A stretch of 64,000 nucleotides of DNA from Dolomedes plantarius. Lineage: Eukaryota > Arthropoda > Arachnida > Araneae > Dolomedidae. The notes under the pieces were generated by a model. It worked only from the letters and a program-made list of their open reading frames with translations. It searched no databases and was not told where the DNA came from. Made by a program: the position numbers and the translations under genes. The DNA is taken from positions 104,620,171 to 104,684,170 of the forward strand of contig OU015496.1 of assembly GCA_907164885.2 (NCBI GenBank). Reading direction: 5' to 3'. Within the stretch, counting starts at the first letter, position 1, and every line of letters starts with the position of its first letter. Of this stretch, positions 1 through 10,865 are shown piece by piece.

Positions 1-26
1 ACATATATATATATATATATATATAC
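1..26. repeat. (AT)n microsatellite at left edge
   Basis: A run of AT dinucleotides at the window edge, so its full length cannot be seen. On the minus strand it lies in frame with the decayed LINE reading frame described at 2461-2857. Confidence 0.9.
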
Positions 27-54
27 CCCACGTGGAGGTCCTGTGTAGGAGAGA

Positions 55-1524
55 CAGTGTTGCCAACTTGGGGATTTTGCCCCTAAATTTGGGGGTATAT
101 CAGATGAAAAGGGGTGTTTTTAGGGGCCACATTTTCTTAGGGGCATTTTGAGAGGGGAACATTTTTTAGGGGTATTTTCTAAAGGGAAAGTTCATTAAAA
201 AAATATTAGAAATTAACTCTTCAGTTCAATTTTAATCAGATTGATTTCAAGTTTACTGCCACTTTCTCTCATTAAAACGAAATAAAATAAACAGTCAAAA
301 TACAACTATAAACAAATTTTATCAGTTTGCGCGGCAATCACGACACGTGGCGACTGTTTTGTGTTACTTTTACTGTGTTTTTCTGTATTTCTCTTTTGTG
401 GTCTTTCCGGAAATTCTGCATATTTCATGCGAATATAATTATTATAAAGATAAAGTAAGTAGTGGCAGTTTTGCGTAACGGCGACAGAAAATAAAAATTT
501 TCTGAATTAGCGGATTTCGATTTTCAGTCCCATCTAATGCATACATCAGCGATGTATTTTGGATTTGAGTTTCATTCTATTGCACAAAATATCAAGGAGA
601 AAGAATTATTAGATGTCAAAGAGGGATGTAAGAAATTTCTGTGTACTTTGGCTCAAGAAATTCAAAAACGATTACCAGATAACTTATCTGTTCTGAGAAC
701 GATGTCCAATCTTCATCTTAAAGTTGCATTATCTCAAGTGAAACCCAGTCTCAATGACATTTTTATGAAATTCCATCGAACTCACTTATACGGCAAATAA
801 AAGTGATGTAGAGTCAGAATGGAATCAATTGCAAAATAAATCGTGGTCAAATGTAGGTAATTCTGTTGAATTTTATTCAGAAGTATTTGAAGATTGTGAT
901 TCTGCGGGGAAAAAAGCGATTTGAAAATATCACTAAATTTTCAATGGCGCTATAACACTACCAATTTCAAACGCAAGTGTCGAACGTGCTTTTCCGACAT
1001 ACAAAGTAATTAAAAATAAATTACGGAATAAGTTGTCTCTCGAAGTACTTCAAAGTATTATGATGGCGAGATTTACTCCACAAAAGAACTGCGGTTCATG
1101 TGTCAAATTCGTTCCTTCCACCCGTATGCTCAAAATGTTCAATGTCAATATGTATGACTTTAAAAATGCAGGCAATAGTAAAGCACAAAATGAGAGCCAG
1201 GCCGATGTCTTTGATGAAATACTCGATAATTATCCTGACATCGACGAAATTTAAAATTAGAAAAATCGACAGTAATGTACAATCGAGACGCGTTTTTTTT
1301 ATTAGATAAGTTCCGTGCATATGTCAAATGTAAATAAACCTCCATTTCATTGTGTAAGTGTGTATTTTCTATTTATTTCAATTTATCTCTCAAACAGGAT
1401 GCCTATTTGGAACCAGAATTCCTTTTAGGAAGGTCTAGGGTGATTTGAAGTTGGTGTTAGGGGGAAACAGGGGGATTTCGAGATTGCGCTAGGGGGAGGT
1501 GCTTCGTAAAGATTGGCAACACTG
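55..1524 (+). mobile_element. Internally deleted hAT transposon, copy 1
   Basis: The ends are perfect 12-bp inverted repeats, CAGTGTTGCCAA at 55-66 and TTGGCAACACTG at 1513-1524. The flanks aggagaga (47-54) and cggagaga (1525-1532) match at 7 of 8 bases, as an 8-bp hAT target duplication would after one mutation. Just inside both ends are G-rich runs (AGGGG blocks). About 450 bp of 5' leader is followed directly by the C-terminal part of a hAT transposase, so the N-terminal and catalytic parts are deleted. A second family member lies at 62569 onward with a different deletion. It inserted into the minus-strand LINE remnant whose frame continues on both sides. Confidence 0.92.
504..1254 (+). 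pseudogene. hAT transposase, C-terminal fragment
   Basis: This is the C-terminal end of a hAT transposase, which cuts and pastes DNA in the nucleus. The frame enters at 504 (ELADFDFQSHLMHTS) and runs open to 800. It is then broken by stops and shifts and resumes near 970 with LPISNASVERAF and KNKLRNKLSLEVLQSIMMAR, ending at TAA 1252-1254. NASVERAF is the hallmark of the hAT C-terminal dimerisation region. The zinc finger, the RNase-H-like catalytic core and a natural start are missing because of the internal deletion. The same residues recur at 63800-64000 in copy 2. It cannot encode a working transposase. The hAT assignment is firm, the subfamily is not determined. Confidence 0.88.
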
Positions 1525-1574
1525 CGGAGAGAGATAAAAAACTGACTCTGGGAAAGCTGTAAGCTGCCCCGGTT

Positions 1575-2451
1575 GCATATTACCATTCCTTACATGAATT
1601 CACGTCATTACATCGTTTGGCGGCTGCTGATTGGTCAATTGTGTTTACATCGGTATTTGTGTATTTGGTGCGCTGATGCTTATGAAAGCATATCTGTTTT
1701 TCAAGAATCAAAACTTCCATCACTATTTTTGGTAATTTTTAGATGAGTATTTATAATTTTTATTTTTTAAGAGTAAGGTTAAAAAACTAAAGTGTGCAAA
1801 ACAGCAAAAAATACATAATTTGCATCTTGCAATTAAGATTTTAATTTTAAAAAAAAATGTTAATTCAAAATATAAATTTAAAAATAAATAAAGCTTTCAT
1901 TTTTTTTAAATTCAACATTTAAATTTTAAAAATGTAAATACCTTTCCTTCTTTTTAATTCAACATTTAAATTTAAGAAAAAATTCAATTTTGAGTAATAT
2001 TTACTCTATTTTATTCTACTCCTAAAATTTTACAGTGAAATTTCTACGGAAATTGGTAATTTCTTAAAATTTTCCATGCACAAAAAAGAAATATGAAGGC
2101 ATTTATGGCGAAAATTTCTTTTACAAATAGCTTGTAACTTTAAATTACTTTTACATTAATATGTGGCGCCACTTAAAAAAAATTCACGTTCCTTGTAAAA
2201 TATGGTGTAAAAAATATATAAAGATGAAAGCAACTAAGAAATAGATTTTATCTCATTTAAAATACTCTTAGAATCAAATATAATGCAATTATCGAAATGA
2301 AAGCAACTAAGAAATATATTTTAGCATTTATCTCATTTAAAATGCGCTTAGGATCATATATTATGGCAATTGCCGATGCAAACTCAATTGACCAATCAGC
2401 AGCCGCCAAACGATATAATGGCGTTAATTCATGTAAGGAATGGTAATATGC
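1575..2451. mobile_element. Mutator-like non-autonomous element with 9-bp target duplication
   Basis: Terminal inverted repeats of about 79 bp (1575-1653 and 2373-2451) begin GCATATTACCATTCC and differ at about five positions. Both ends are flanked by the same 9 bases, gccccggtt (1566-1574 and 2452-2460). A 9-bp duplication with long inverted repeats is typical of Mutator-like elements. The AT-rich interior has no coding potential. Near the right end, 2223-2297 and 2298-2377 are an imperfect tandem duplication built on atgaaagcaactaagaaat. The element interrupts a minus-strand LINE reading frame. Confidence 0.87.
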
Positions 2452-2460
2452 GCCCCGGTT

Positions 2461-2857
2461 GATAATTGTAGAGTTAATCTCTCGGTTTGAGATTGGAAAG
2501 TAGTCTTGATTCATATGTATATAAAGTGTTATATAATTTATATATAAAGGCTATATATATAGTACATGTTTTCTCGTGTATTTATTGAACGAGAACGTTA
2601 TAATCCCTTCTTTTGTTCCTTCTAATAACTGATACGGTCCCCTCGTTGTTCCAAATTCCTTAACTCTTTTTCCAAAGTTTGCCCAGTCTCCCCCAAGCAC
2701 AAAGTGACGCTAAAATAGGTCGTTAGGCGCCAAGGGGTCATATCTTGACGCAGTTACGCCAAAAAACTTAACTTCTTCAATTTCTTTTAATAAGTTATTT
2801 ATATTATCATTATTATAATTTAAGGTTGCGTTTCTAATGTGACACATAACAACTAAT
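2461..2857 (-). pseudogene. LINE (non-LTR retrotransposon) endonuclease remnant
   Basis: On the minus strand, from about 2842 down to 2461, a frame stays open except for one TAG. It reads KEIEEVKFFGVTAS, then DPLAPNDLF, stop, RHFVLGGDWANFGKRV and TTRGPYQLLEG, and later NQDYFPISN. RHFVLGGDWA followed by G-TTRG-LL resembles the core of LINE apurinic-like endonucleases (GGDWN, WG, RG-L), and DYFPI may correspond to the SDHYP block near the domain end. If so, the GGDWN asparagine is already lost. Removing the Mutator-like and hAT insertions with one copy of each duplication, the same frame continues through 1565-1525 and 54-27 with no further stop. No reverse transcriptase follows in the window. 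The LINE call is by motif only. Confidence 0.55.
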
Positions 2858-2860
2858 CAG

Positions 2861-3687
2861 AATATATGGAGGAATATATATTGATTTATTTTAGTTATCC
2901 CTAATTTTGGGTGATAAACAATATAGTTATTGTCATAAATATCGATTTTACTTTAAAACGAAAATAATAAATGTGGTTTAATATATCCAATCTACTCTAG
3001 ATGACGTTACTATCTCTACATTTCTAAAACACACTGGTAACCCTATTTAGGACGAATCTAACACGTATCAGTTGAGGTAAGACTCGCTTCGCATAGCAAC
3101 AAGAAATAATTACTAATTGCATGCATTTTTGTATGGGTGAAATTTTTGTGTTTAACATATATTCTACGATAAAGATGTCATCCCTAGATTAAAACCGCGA
3201 AGAAATATTGTATCCATGAGAGTTATTGTCTTAACGGCAAAAAATAGTTATATTTTAACGTTTTGAAGTTAATATTCCCAGGTTATAAAGTAAATTTTGT
3301 GTGGTACACGGTATGAAACAGTAATTTTAGTAAAAACACATGTAGAATAAAAGTAGACTGAACAATGTCTTTTAAAAAAATGATAGCAGAGGGATTTGTC
3401 CTTACACTGGATTGTTAAAGAGAAGTTAATGTCCACAGACATAGATATAGTTAATTTATAGATATATAGGGAGATAAAACAGTGAGTCACACATTCAACA
3501 AGATGCTCAAACTGTTATGATTCTGATTTATATAATTGCTATGTTAAAAAAAGAAACTATTTCCATAAAAATATTTTGAAACTCTTAAACAGAGGCTCTA
3601 TATTAAGAAGCTAATATAAACTTTCCTTGTCAGGAATGTGGTCTATATACTAATGATACTTATCACACGCACATTATATATATATAC
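2861..3687. other. No gene recognised
   Basis: AT-rich sequence with stops in all frames and no terminal repeats or motifs that I could pair. The short open frame at 3269-3490 on the minus strand shows no domain signal. Confidence 0.6.
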
Positions 3688-4984
3688 TCAGTGTAACTTC
3701 TCTAGCCGGCTATCCTTATTCGGCGGGCACCCCTCAACACCACTTTTTTCGGAATGTGCTTTTTCATGAATGTGCTTCGTATTCCTTAAAAAACAAGTCT
3801 GGCCACCGATATTTTTTATATAATATAGTGTATGTATTATTCTAATGTCAGGTAGCAGTAATGAAGCTAAGGGCATCGTGCTTTTGTGGGGAACAGCGTA
3901 AAATGTCAAACCTTGCAGACTTTGCGAAATGGGCAAATTGTTGGAGCAAGTTTGAAATGGAGTATCTGTTACTGCAACCCCCAGGATAATGGGTGTTTTT
4001 CGAGCTATGGTATCGAAAGTCATGATAGTATACAGAGTGCACGGAAAAACAACTTTTGCTAAACAGAACAGTGGACGAAATGGAGAGCTGGGTGAAAGAG
4101 ACGGACGAGGTATTGAAGTGGAATGTGACATGAAGAAAGAAAACAACTGCAAACAAAATGACCCAAGAGCTCAATTTGCATGTGCATGCTCCAGTATCAA
4201 CCATTTGACGTCGAAGGGAACTTCACAAACAAAGCATTTACGGAAGAGTAGCTATTCCAAAGCCACTTGTAATAGAAGTCAATTCAAAATATCGTCCACT
4301 ATGGTACCACGAGTGCTAATCCTGGTCGTGTAATATGTCCAAAAACGGCATTTGGTCCGACGAATCATTGTCCACGTTGCTATTCGCAACAGGACGTGCG
4401 TATGTCTAGAGAACACCTACACAAGCGTAAGATTCTGGCAGTCTAATCTCAACTGTTAATCATGGAGGTAGATCTATCAGGGTTTGGTATGACATATCAT
4501 GGTTTTCTTCAACCCCTATTGTAACCCTGAAAGGGAGATTGAATGGGAAGGACTATGTCGAAATTTTACCTCACTAGACCATCCTATGGTGCAAACATTG
4601 TTTCTTGCAGGAGATGGCGTTCTCCAGGATGAAAATCCCACTATACATACAGCTAAATCTATTAAGTATTGGTTTGAAGAGCATGAAAAAGAATTCAAAT
4701 ATTTTATCTTTCCCTGTACAATCCCCCCGACTATATATCATCCAACCACTGTGATCTCTATAAGCCGATAGACCCAGGTATCGATATCCAACACAGCATC
4801 TCTACAGGAACTTTCATGATTTTTCTCTGAAAAACGATATAATATATTCTTAACCACTATTCATGACTTGTATAATCCAATTCTAAGGTGAATCAGGTGG
4901 TATTACACGACAGATGTGATCCTGCGCCGTATTAATAAAGGTTTTCATGATGTTTCTTAGTGTTTCCATTATTTTGAAAAGCAC

Positions 4985-4990
<6 letters not shown>
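3688..4990 (+). mobile_element. Decayed Tc1-like DNA transposon
   Basis: The body is a Tc1-type transposase gene followed by a 3' segment (about 4905-4985) of the kind that ends many arthropod Tc1 elements (TTAATAAAGG, then TTTCCATTATTTTG). A likely left end is CAGTGTAACTTC after a TA at about 3687. The right end near 4990 merges into an AT microsatellite, so the ends are approximate and the inverted repeats pair only weakly. Confidence 0.75.
3902..4771 (+). pseudogene. Tc1-like transposase, multiply frameshifted
   Basis: It encoded a Tc1/mariner cut-and-paste transposase. The parts can be followed in order on the plus strand. They are a start at 3902 (MSNLADF), a helix-turn-helix region at 3975-4080 (TPRIMGVFRAMVSKVM, then HGKTTFAKQNSGR), and MTQELNLHVHAPVS near 4160. 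The block with the first catalytic aspartate, WSDES, lies near 4350. Then come VNHGGRSIRVW near 4455, KGRLNGKDYVEIL near 4530, and the second catalytic block, written LQDENPTIHTAKS, with KYWFEEHEKEF at 4600-4700. The usual WPAQSPDLNPIE stretch is corrupted. At least four frameshifts and several stops make it non-functional. The long minus-strand open frames over the same bases are shadows. Confidence 0.88.

Positions 4991-5077
<87 letters not shown>
4988..5077. repeat. (AT)n microsatellite
   Basis: About 90 bases of uninterrupted AT repeat directly at the right end of the Tc1 element, perhaps grown from its TA target site. The open frame across it on the minus strand is only repeated Ile-Tyr. 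Confidence 0.97.
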
Positions 5078-5080
<3 letters not shown>

Positions 5081-5784
5081 AGGTGTGGGGGGAGGGGGTA
5101 GCCCGATGTATTCAATTCCCGGCTTTACGATCAATTACGTGGATAAGGCAATTACAATGATGTGGAAAAAATAAACAGTAAATTTATTCAAATATTCTCA
5201 TCTATATAACTTTTCACGAAAAAAAATTATTTTGCGATATTCAATTTTCTGTATACAAAAAATTAATAATTATTTCTGCTTATGCACTTCATCTACATAT
5301 ATTTAATCTAAGTGTCTCTTTATAGCCGTCTACAGTTTTCTTTTCTTTACTTTTAATCTGATTATTCTAAGAATTGCTTAAATGACGTTTATAAAAATAA
5401 AGTAACAAATCCCAGCTCAGTTAAAATAAAATTTAATAATTCGCACGTGAAATCAGAATTGCAATTATTAGTTCACTGGGCGAGGGAGAAAAATAATTGA
5501 GTAAAATTCTCTGCAGCAGAAATTAAAGAACTTGAACAACACTTTCATAAATCCCCTAAGTCATTCATTTCACGTAAAAATAACACTTTGTTCCGTAGAT
5601 TCGTGTGTTGGGAGGAAACTTAAAATTTAAAACTTAAACTCTTCCGAAGCGATCCAGTGTCATTTCCTGAGACATTAACCGATAACTTTATTTTCTAATG
5701 ATGATCACACAGCCCGAATTCGCGCTCTTAATCTAACTGGAGATAAGCTGGAGAATTCTGAATAAGGAACAAGATTTAAGCACC
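5078..5784. other. No gene recognised
   Basis: AT-rich unique-looking sequence after the microsatellite. No frame above background and no repeat partner in the window. Confidence 0.6.
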
Positions 5785-6450
5785 CCAGTTTCGATTTTTA
5801 GAAAATCGCTTTGAAAAATGATAATGACTTGTTATTTTGCAACGATAGAATTTAATCATTTGTCTTGCGTTTATCTTGATCTACTTTTAACTTTTCTCCA
5901 AAGGTAGTAATTTTAACATTTTTATTTTGTATCGAACTTCAATCGATCGTTCAATACTTTAGATATCTCACATGAAATAAAATTAAACATATGGAATTCC
6001 AGACTGATCCAGAATACTTGAATGAAAACCGAAATATATAATGTCTCTCAATGATGTATTTCTAGAAAATACATCCCGTTTATCTTGGGTTGTTAATTTT
6101 CATTTTACAAATTGTTGGAATTTAAAATTTTTTGTAACTAGCAAGCCAGTTTCGATTTTTAGAATATTACTTCAAAAAATGATAATGACTGATTATTTTG
6201 CGACGTTAGAATTTAATCATTTGTCTTGATTTTATCTTGATCTACTTTTAACTTTTCTTCAAAGGTAGTAATTTTGTGAATTTTTTTTGTATGGAATTTC
6301 AATCGATCGTTAAATATTATAGATATCTCACGGGAAAAGAAATTAAACATATGGAATTCCAGACTGTTACGACACGTTTACCTTGCGTTGTTCATTTTCA
6401 TTTTGAAAGATGTTAGGATTTAAAAGCATTTTGTGAACTAGAAACTAAAA
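5785..6450. repeat. Two-copy tandem duplication, 361-bp period
   Basis: Copy 1 (5785-6145) and copy 2 (6146-6450, shortened) share CCAGTTTCGATTTTTAGAA, the run around GATCTACTTTTAAC, ATATGGAATTCCAGACTG and a tail with TTGTTAATTTTCATTTT. Many substitutions and a deletion in copy 2 show that the duplication is old. There is no coding signal. Confidence 0.85.
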
Positions 6451-8798
6451 ATTAGTACCTTTTAAGAGATGCAATTATGCAATCTATAAGATATCATGTG
6501 TAATTCATAATGTATTGAAATATACAACATTCTCCGAATTTTCAATTTTGGGTATTATTCCCTGGAATCGTTAAATGAAATCATTGGCAAAAATGCTCTT
6601 ACTGCAGGTCGAAAGAAATTAAGCAAGCACTATGTTAAAAATCTTTGAAATCGTACAGGGAGTTAAAGGTCATGTAACTTTGCATATTAATGTAATAACT
6701 TGTTAGTTAATACATAACATTCAGTTACTCTCGACATGTTCTGGCATTTTGAGAACATGAAAGTTTCGACATGTTAAGTTAAATAAATAATAAGGCCAAG
6801 TTTCGCAAAGTCAGTACAGAAAGGGAGTATAAGAAATATTTAAAGGTAACTGTATAACTCGCAAAATATCTGCGTTTTCGTTGTATGAGTAATTTCTGAA
6901 CAGGATCTCATAGGCACAGCTCCGCATTTACCAGTGGCTAAACCATCTTTCGAATTGCTAGTCGAAAATAGCTTTTAATGGTTTCCATGTGGTTAATTCT
7001 GCTTCACAGTAGAAAATACGTGTCGAGGATCGGAAATTAATGAAAAAGATGTTATTGAAATACTTTCAGAGGGACCAAGGAATTTTCTTAAAAGAAAATG
7101 GCAATAGATTAAGAAGAAATCTACAAACCCCAAAGAGGAAAATGGGGAAAATAACTACATCAGTAAAGCATCTAGAAGATACTGCTGCTTGACAGGCAGA
7201 AATTCTCGTTATATTGTTCAGTATAAAACATGTTAGCTGAAGAACAAGATGTAAAGCTATATCGAAGTATAGAATAGGCGCTTAATTTTTGTTAAACTGA
7301 CAAAATGTCCCACGACACAACGACGAGATATTTGTCTAAAAATTAGAGGTTAGAGGCTCTGGACACGTGAAATTAAGTTATTCTTTACAAACAGAAACCA
7401 ACAAAGAATAATGATTTCTGCAATACGTAAGGACATGACTACAGGGCGATTGTGTGGAATGTTCGACTGTTTACTGCGGGACAATAAAATGGAAACAAGA
7501 TATACAGTTTGAATTTGATTATTATTGGTATAATCAGAGAGATGGCCTAAGAACAGAAAAAAGGGAAACTGGAGGCTCTATAAGACTTAAATGGAAAAAA
7601 ATGCACTAGAGAGATGGTTCTGCCGCAACGTCGTTTTCATGAAAATTTTCTCAAATGTTGATGCGTCACATTTTGTCAAAGCTTGGCTGTTGCTGGAAAC
7701 ACTAAATCTAAGGAAAAATAATTTGCAATCAGTCATGGGAACAAATCTCGGGTTTCCTGCTGCTGGGTTTAGCAGTAGTAACTAGTGGCACGTAACCAAT
7801 GCTGCAGAAGCAAGAGGGCGCTTGGACCATCTGATATTTTCAAGCAGAGAAGGGCGTGACAGATCTCTATAAATTTACCGACCCCATACTAGCGATGAGA
7901 TGTCGAGTTTTAAAGTAAAAGAATAAATAAAAGTTTCCTGTACTTACTGTTATGTACTTTTACATTTTGTTTTTAGGCATTGCCTGTTCTCATTCCCCGC
8001 TTCGGGGAAAAACTAATTTTTTAAGTCAACATGGGGAAATGAAGCCTTTGTTCCCTGCCGCTCGAGATTTATGGCTTGTAATGAGTAGTGGGATGTTTTG
8101 GGTACTCTGGAGATCCGAGTATACAGATTTGTTTAATGCCCTGTGTCCTAAAAAGAGATAATGGCATCAAAATATTCAGCAATCCATAACGCAGGCAATC
8201 ATTAAAAAAGTTAAGTAGTGGGGGAAAATATTTTCTAAATTGTGCGTGTTGTGGAGGGGGCGGGGGAGCCTGACTGCCTTAAGTTCAGCTTATTCTCCCA
8301 TCAGAGAGACATGAAAATATGGAGTTAGTTTTCTTAAAATAATTTTCCCCCTATACTTCTTAAATTAGCTATCATAGGGTTGTTAATTTGCTCTTTCAAG
8401 ACATTTGAACTTTCAGTTATTGAAAGAGCCGCCAAATATTACTAGCCACCACTCCCACCCACCCCAGTATCCTTTATCTGCCTATTACTGCGTTTGAAAC
8501 AATGTGGTGAAAATGAGTTTAAAAACTGCTGTTCTTCTCTGAAGATCTTAAGAGTTAAAGGGGCGTTGGTTAAGTGTGGCTTTAGAAGAGTTTTCCTCGT
8601 GTTTAACCGAACGATAACATGCATCAGTGTTACTCAGTACTACAGGTTCGTGTCCCGCGGTGTATATGATCACGAAGAACAGTTCAAGCTCAAGTAAATG
8701 TATGGGTAATGTACGACTCAAGTAAAAAGGGGCGAGATGGACGGATAAAAATATTTATCATGCAAAATCAATATTCATAATGCAATTTCTATTTCTTT
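6451..8798. other. Long stretch without a recognised gene
   Basis: Several short open frames occur (7591-7785, 7952-8161, 8494-8697) but none shows a domain. The frame at 7952-8161 follows a pyrimidine stretch ending tttttag at 7975, which could be a splice acceptor, but no partner exon was found. I see no paired terminal repeats. Confidence 0.5.
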
Positions 8799-8839
8799 GG
8801 GGGGCAGGACCCCTTGCCCCCCCCCTGGGTGCGCCACTG
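8799..8839 (-). mobile_element. Solo terminus of a DNA transposon
   Basis: The sequence ends in G-rich and C-rich blocks and then CTGGGTGCGCCACTG. Reversed, this reads CAGTGGCGCACCCAG, a common type of hAT-like terminal repeat. No matching left end was found within several kilobases. Confidence 0.45.
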
Positions 8840-8876
8840 ATATCAGGTATTTACAGATACCTCAATTTTTATCGAA

Positions 8877-9164
8877 TTGATACCTGATCAAATTGCATTA
8901 GATTTCAGCCGAAAACGGACGTCGAAAGATTTTAATGTGTCAGAACTCGTGGAATTTATTCGTTCCGAAATTGAATACAGGGGGCAGCAACATTGCTTAC
9001 GCATGATAAGAAAACGGAAGTACACCGCGTACAGAAGTCGCGCCGCGATAATAATCATGATAAATAGCATTCTAAACGCAATATTCGGAGTGGCAACTTT
9101 TTTTATCTACTGTAAACCAGAAGTACACATTTTTTGCTCTACCGCATGTAAACACACACTGTAA
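8877..9164 (+). pseudogene. BEL/Pao-type gag fragment
   Basis: The open frame reads LIPDQIALDFSRKRTSKDFN and VSELVEFIRSEIEYR. This fits the middle of BEL/Pao gag polyproteins, where a P-IAL-F-R segment precedes an acidic L-F---E-E-R helix. Gag would package the retrotransposon RNA in the cytoplasm. The first codon is TTG, so this is an internal piece and not a translation start. The second half (from about 9030) loses the similarity. A Pao protease remnant lies in the same orientation at 10090-10485, with a piggyBac piece between. Moderate confidence, by motif only. Confidence 0.55.
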
Positions 9165-9504
9165 TGGACTGAAGCTAAATGAAAAATATATTAAATAATG
9201 TCTCAAGTTTTGTGCTTAAAATTTCTAAAGAATGTTTATAAATTTAATGAGCGCTGGGATAAAATTAAACCTTGAAAATTATGTAAGAGTACCTGCACAT
9301 CGATTTGTGGAATTTTAGCCGTTCAGCGGGCGCGCCCGTGTACAGAGTGCACCGTTAAAGTAATTTTGAATGGTTTGATTTTACATGCAAGGTTTGAATG
9401 TTCTAAGCAGTTTCTATTTATAGCAACAACCTTTCTAATACTGGTCTGTTTTTTTTACCCATGTATTCCTTTTCAGTCACTGTTAGTCGTGTTTTAACCG
9501 TGGT

Positions 9505-9900
9505 AAACCAGCGGTTATACTGGATTACAATACGACAAAAGCAGGAGTTGATGTAGTCGATCAAATGTGCAGCTATTACACGGTATCCCGCATATCACGA
9601 AGATGGACAATCGCATTGTTTTAAAGGTTTGTGAACATAACAGGAATCAATTCGCAAGTTGTCCTTAGATCCAATAAATCGGACAGTTTTGAAATAAGGC
9701 GATTGTATCTGCATTCTTTGGCCTTTAAGTATAAATATATCTCAGTATTATCAGCATTTTATGTCTTGTCATAAAACGGAGAATTATTATTTTCAGTTAA
9801 AAAAAAGTTTATTACAAAAGGAAGAATCAAGGTTGTAAGAGATGTTGCACTTTGTGCCACGCGCGTCTGCTGGTGTTCCAAAAATTTAGAAGGGTTAAGT
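9505..9900 (+). pseudogene. piggyBac-type transposase fragment
   Basis: Reading from 9505 gives KPAVILDYNTTKAGVDVVDQ, then SYYTVSRISRRWTIALF, a stop, and RFVNITGINSQVV. This matches the conserved piggyBac block KP---DYN-TKGGVD--DQ---Y---R-TRRWP--LF--L-N-A--N in the catalytic domain, including the last catalytic aspartate region (GVD--DQ). One TAA interrupts the frame. After 9690 similarity fades into a basic stretch. There is no N-terminal half here. A separate N-terminal piece lies at 12714-13022 on the other strand, and a C-terminal piece at 17802-18560. It is a relic, not functional. Confidence 0.8.
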
Positions 9901-10089
9901 TATAAAAACACGCGGAACGATAAAAGAGACTTATACCTACCATACCTAATACTTACTCTGTAAATATACCGTCATATGATGTAATATTACAAACATGTTG
10001 TGCTCTAATTAGTGAAAACTGAAGAAATCAAATTGTTCGGATTCTAATATACGTACATGCGCCTCACCGTTCTTTTCTCCGTTTAAAGA

Positions 10090-10485
10090 TGCAAGAGAAT
10101 CAAAACTGCCAGTTATTCGACGTGAAAAACTGCTTGTTTACACATTCGGTTGTAAACATTATGTGGAAAGGAATAATGTATGCAGATAAGCAGGAAGGAA
10201 CCATAGACTAGTACCGAAATTTTACTATTGGTTACTTCTTGCATAACAGGAGGCAGACCAAGGGCACTATCACGTCAAATACGCGAGCTCGTGAAATCTA
10301 AACGTTTAAAATTAGTAGATGTGTCATGCAATACAGAAATTGATGTTTTTGTAGATGCAGATATCATTTGGTACATAAATACAGGAGAAACACTGAAGAT
10401 GAATAATTCGATGTATGCGATTCGTTCTATTTTTGGATGGAACATTGAAGGTCGATCTGAACATTTGGGGGAAAACGCGCAATAA
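10090..10485 (+). pseudogene. BEL/Pao aspartic protease-region (DUF1758-like) remnant
   Basis: In one frame around 10095-10150, KDARESKLPVIRREKLLVYT is seen. In the frame open from 10228, LKLVDVSCNTEIDVFVDADI is followed by IIWYINTGETLKMNNSMYAI and RSIFGWNIEGR. The order E-D-L-GAD--W-I-TGE, then A--S-FGW---G, is that of the Pao protease domain that cleaves the polyprotein. Here the usual IGAD is VDAD, and a frame change lies between the two parts. No reverse transcriptase follows. It is in the same orientation as the gag fragment at 8877, so both may come from one element broken by other insertions. Confidence 0.72.
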
Positions 10486-10507
10486 ACTTTACGAGTGTTT
10501 TTGTATA

Positions 10508-10863
10508 GGGTTACCATGATAATTTTTTGAAAACTAGAATTAGTGAGCGTGAAACCCCGGACATTGCGTTCGTAATCTCGGATTCATTTAAAATATATTA
10601 ATAAAGACTTACAGAAATATAGATAAGTAGAGATTAATTGAAAATACTGCCAATTATTATAAATTTTTCAATACAAAAAAATATGCCTTCTTACAGGAAG
10701 CATATTATAAAACAATTCAGTACGATAAATTATTCGATAATTACTAAAATAATAGAAAACCGGGCATTCATAAAAACATGTACACATTTAAAAAATACCC
10801 CCTCTCCCGGACGTCATTAAAAAGCGGACAGTGTCCGGGGGAAAGGGTGGCGGATGGCAAACC
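10508..10863. mobile_element. Candidate short inverted-repeat MITE
   Basis: The ends GGGTTACCAT and ATGGCAAACC are inverted at 8 of 10 bases and flanked by TA (10506-10507 and 10864-10865). Inside, CCCCGGACA (about 10554) and TGTCCGGGG (about 10831) form a perfect inner inverted pair. A MITE with TA duplication fits, but the terminal match is weak. Confidence 0.5.
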
Positions 10864-10865
10864 TA

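Noticed and set aside
1096..1345. Several open frames of 60-74 codons on both strands
   Set aside because: They overlap the hAT dimerisation-region frame, which has the recognisable NASVERAF motif. The others are shadows.
3688..4152. Minus-strand open frame of 154 codons
   Set aside because: It lies over the Tc1 transposase relic, whose motifs read on the plus strand. The minus frame has no domain and is a shadow.
4883..5134. Open frame with repeated Ile-Tyr
   Set aside because: It is translation of an AT microsatellite, as is the frame at 18591-18806.
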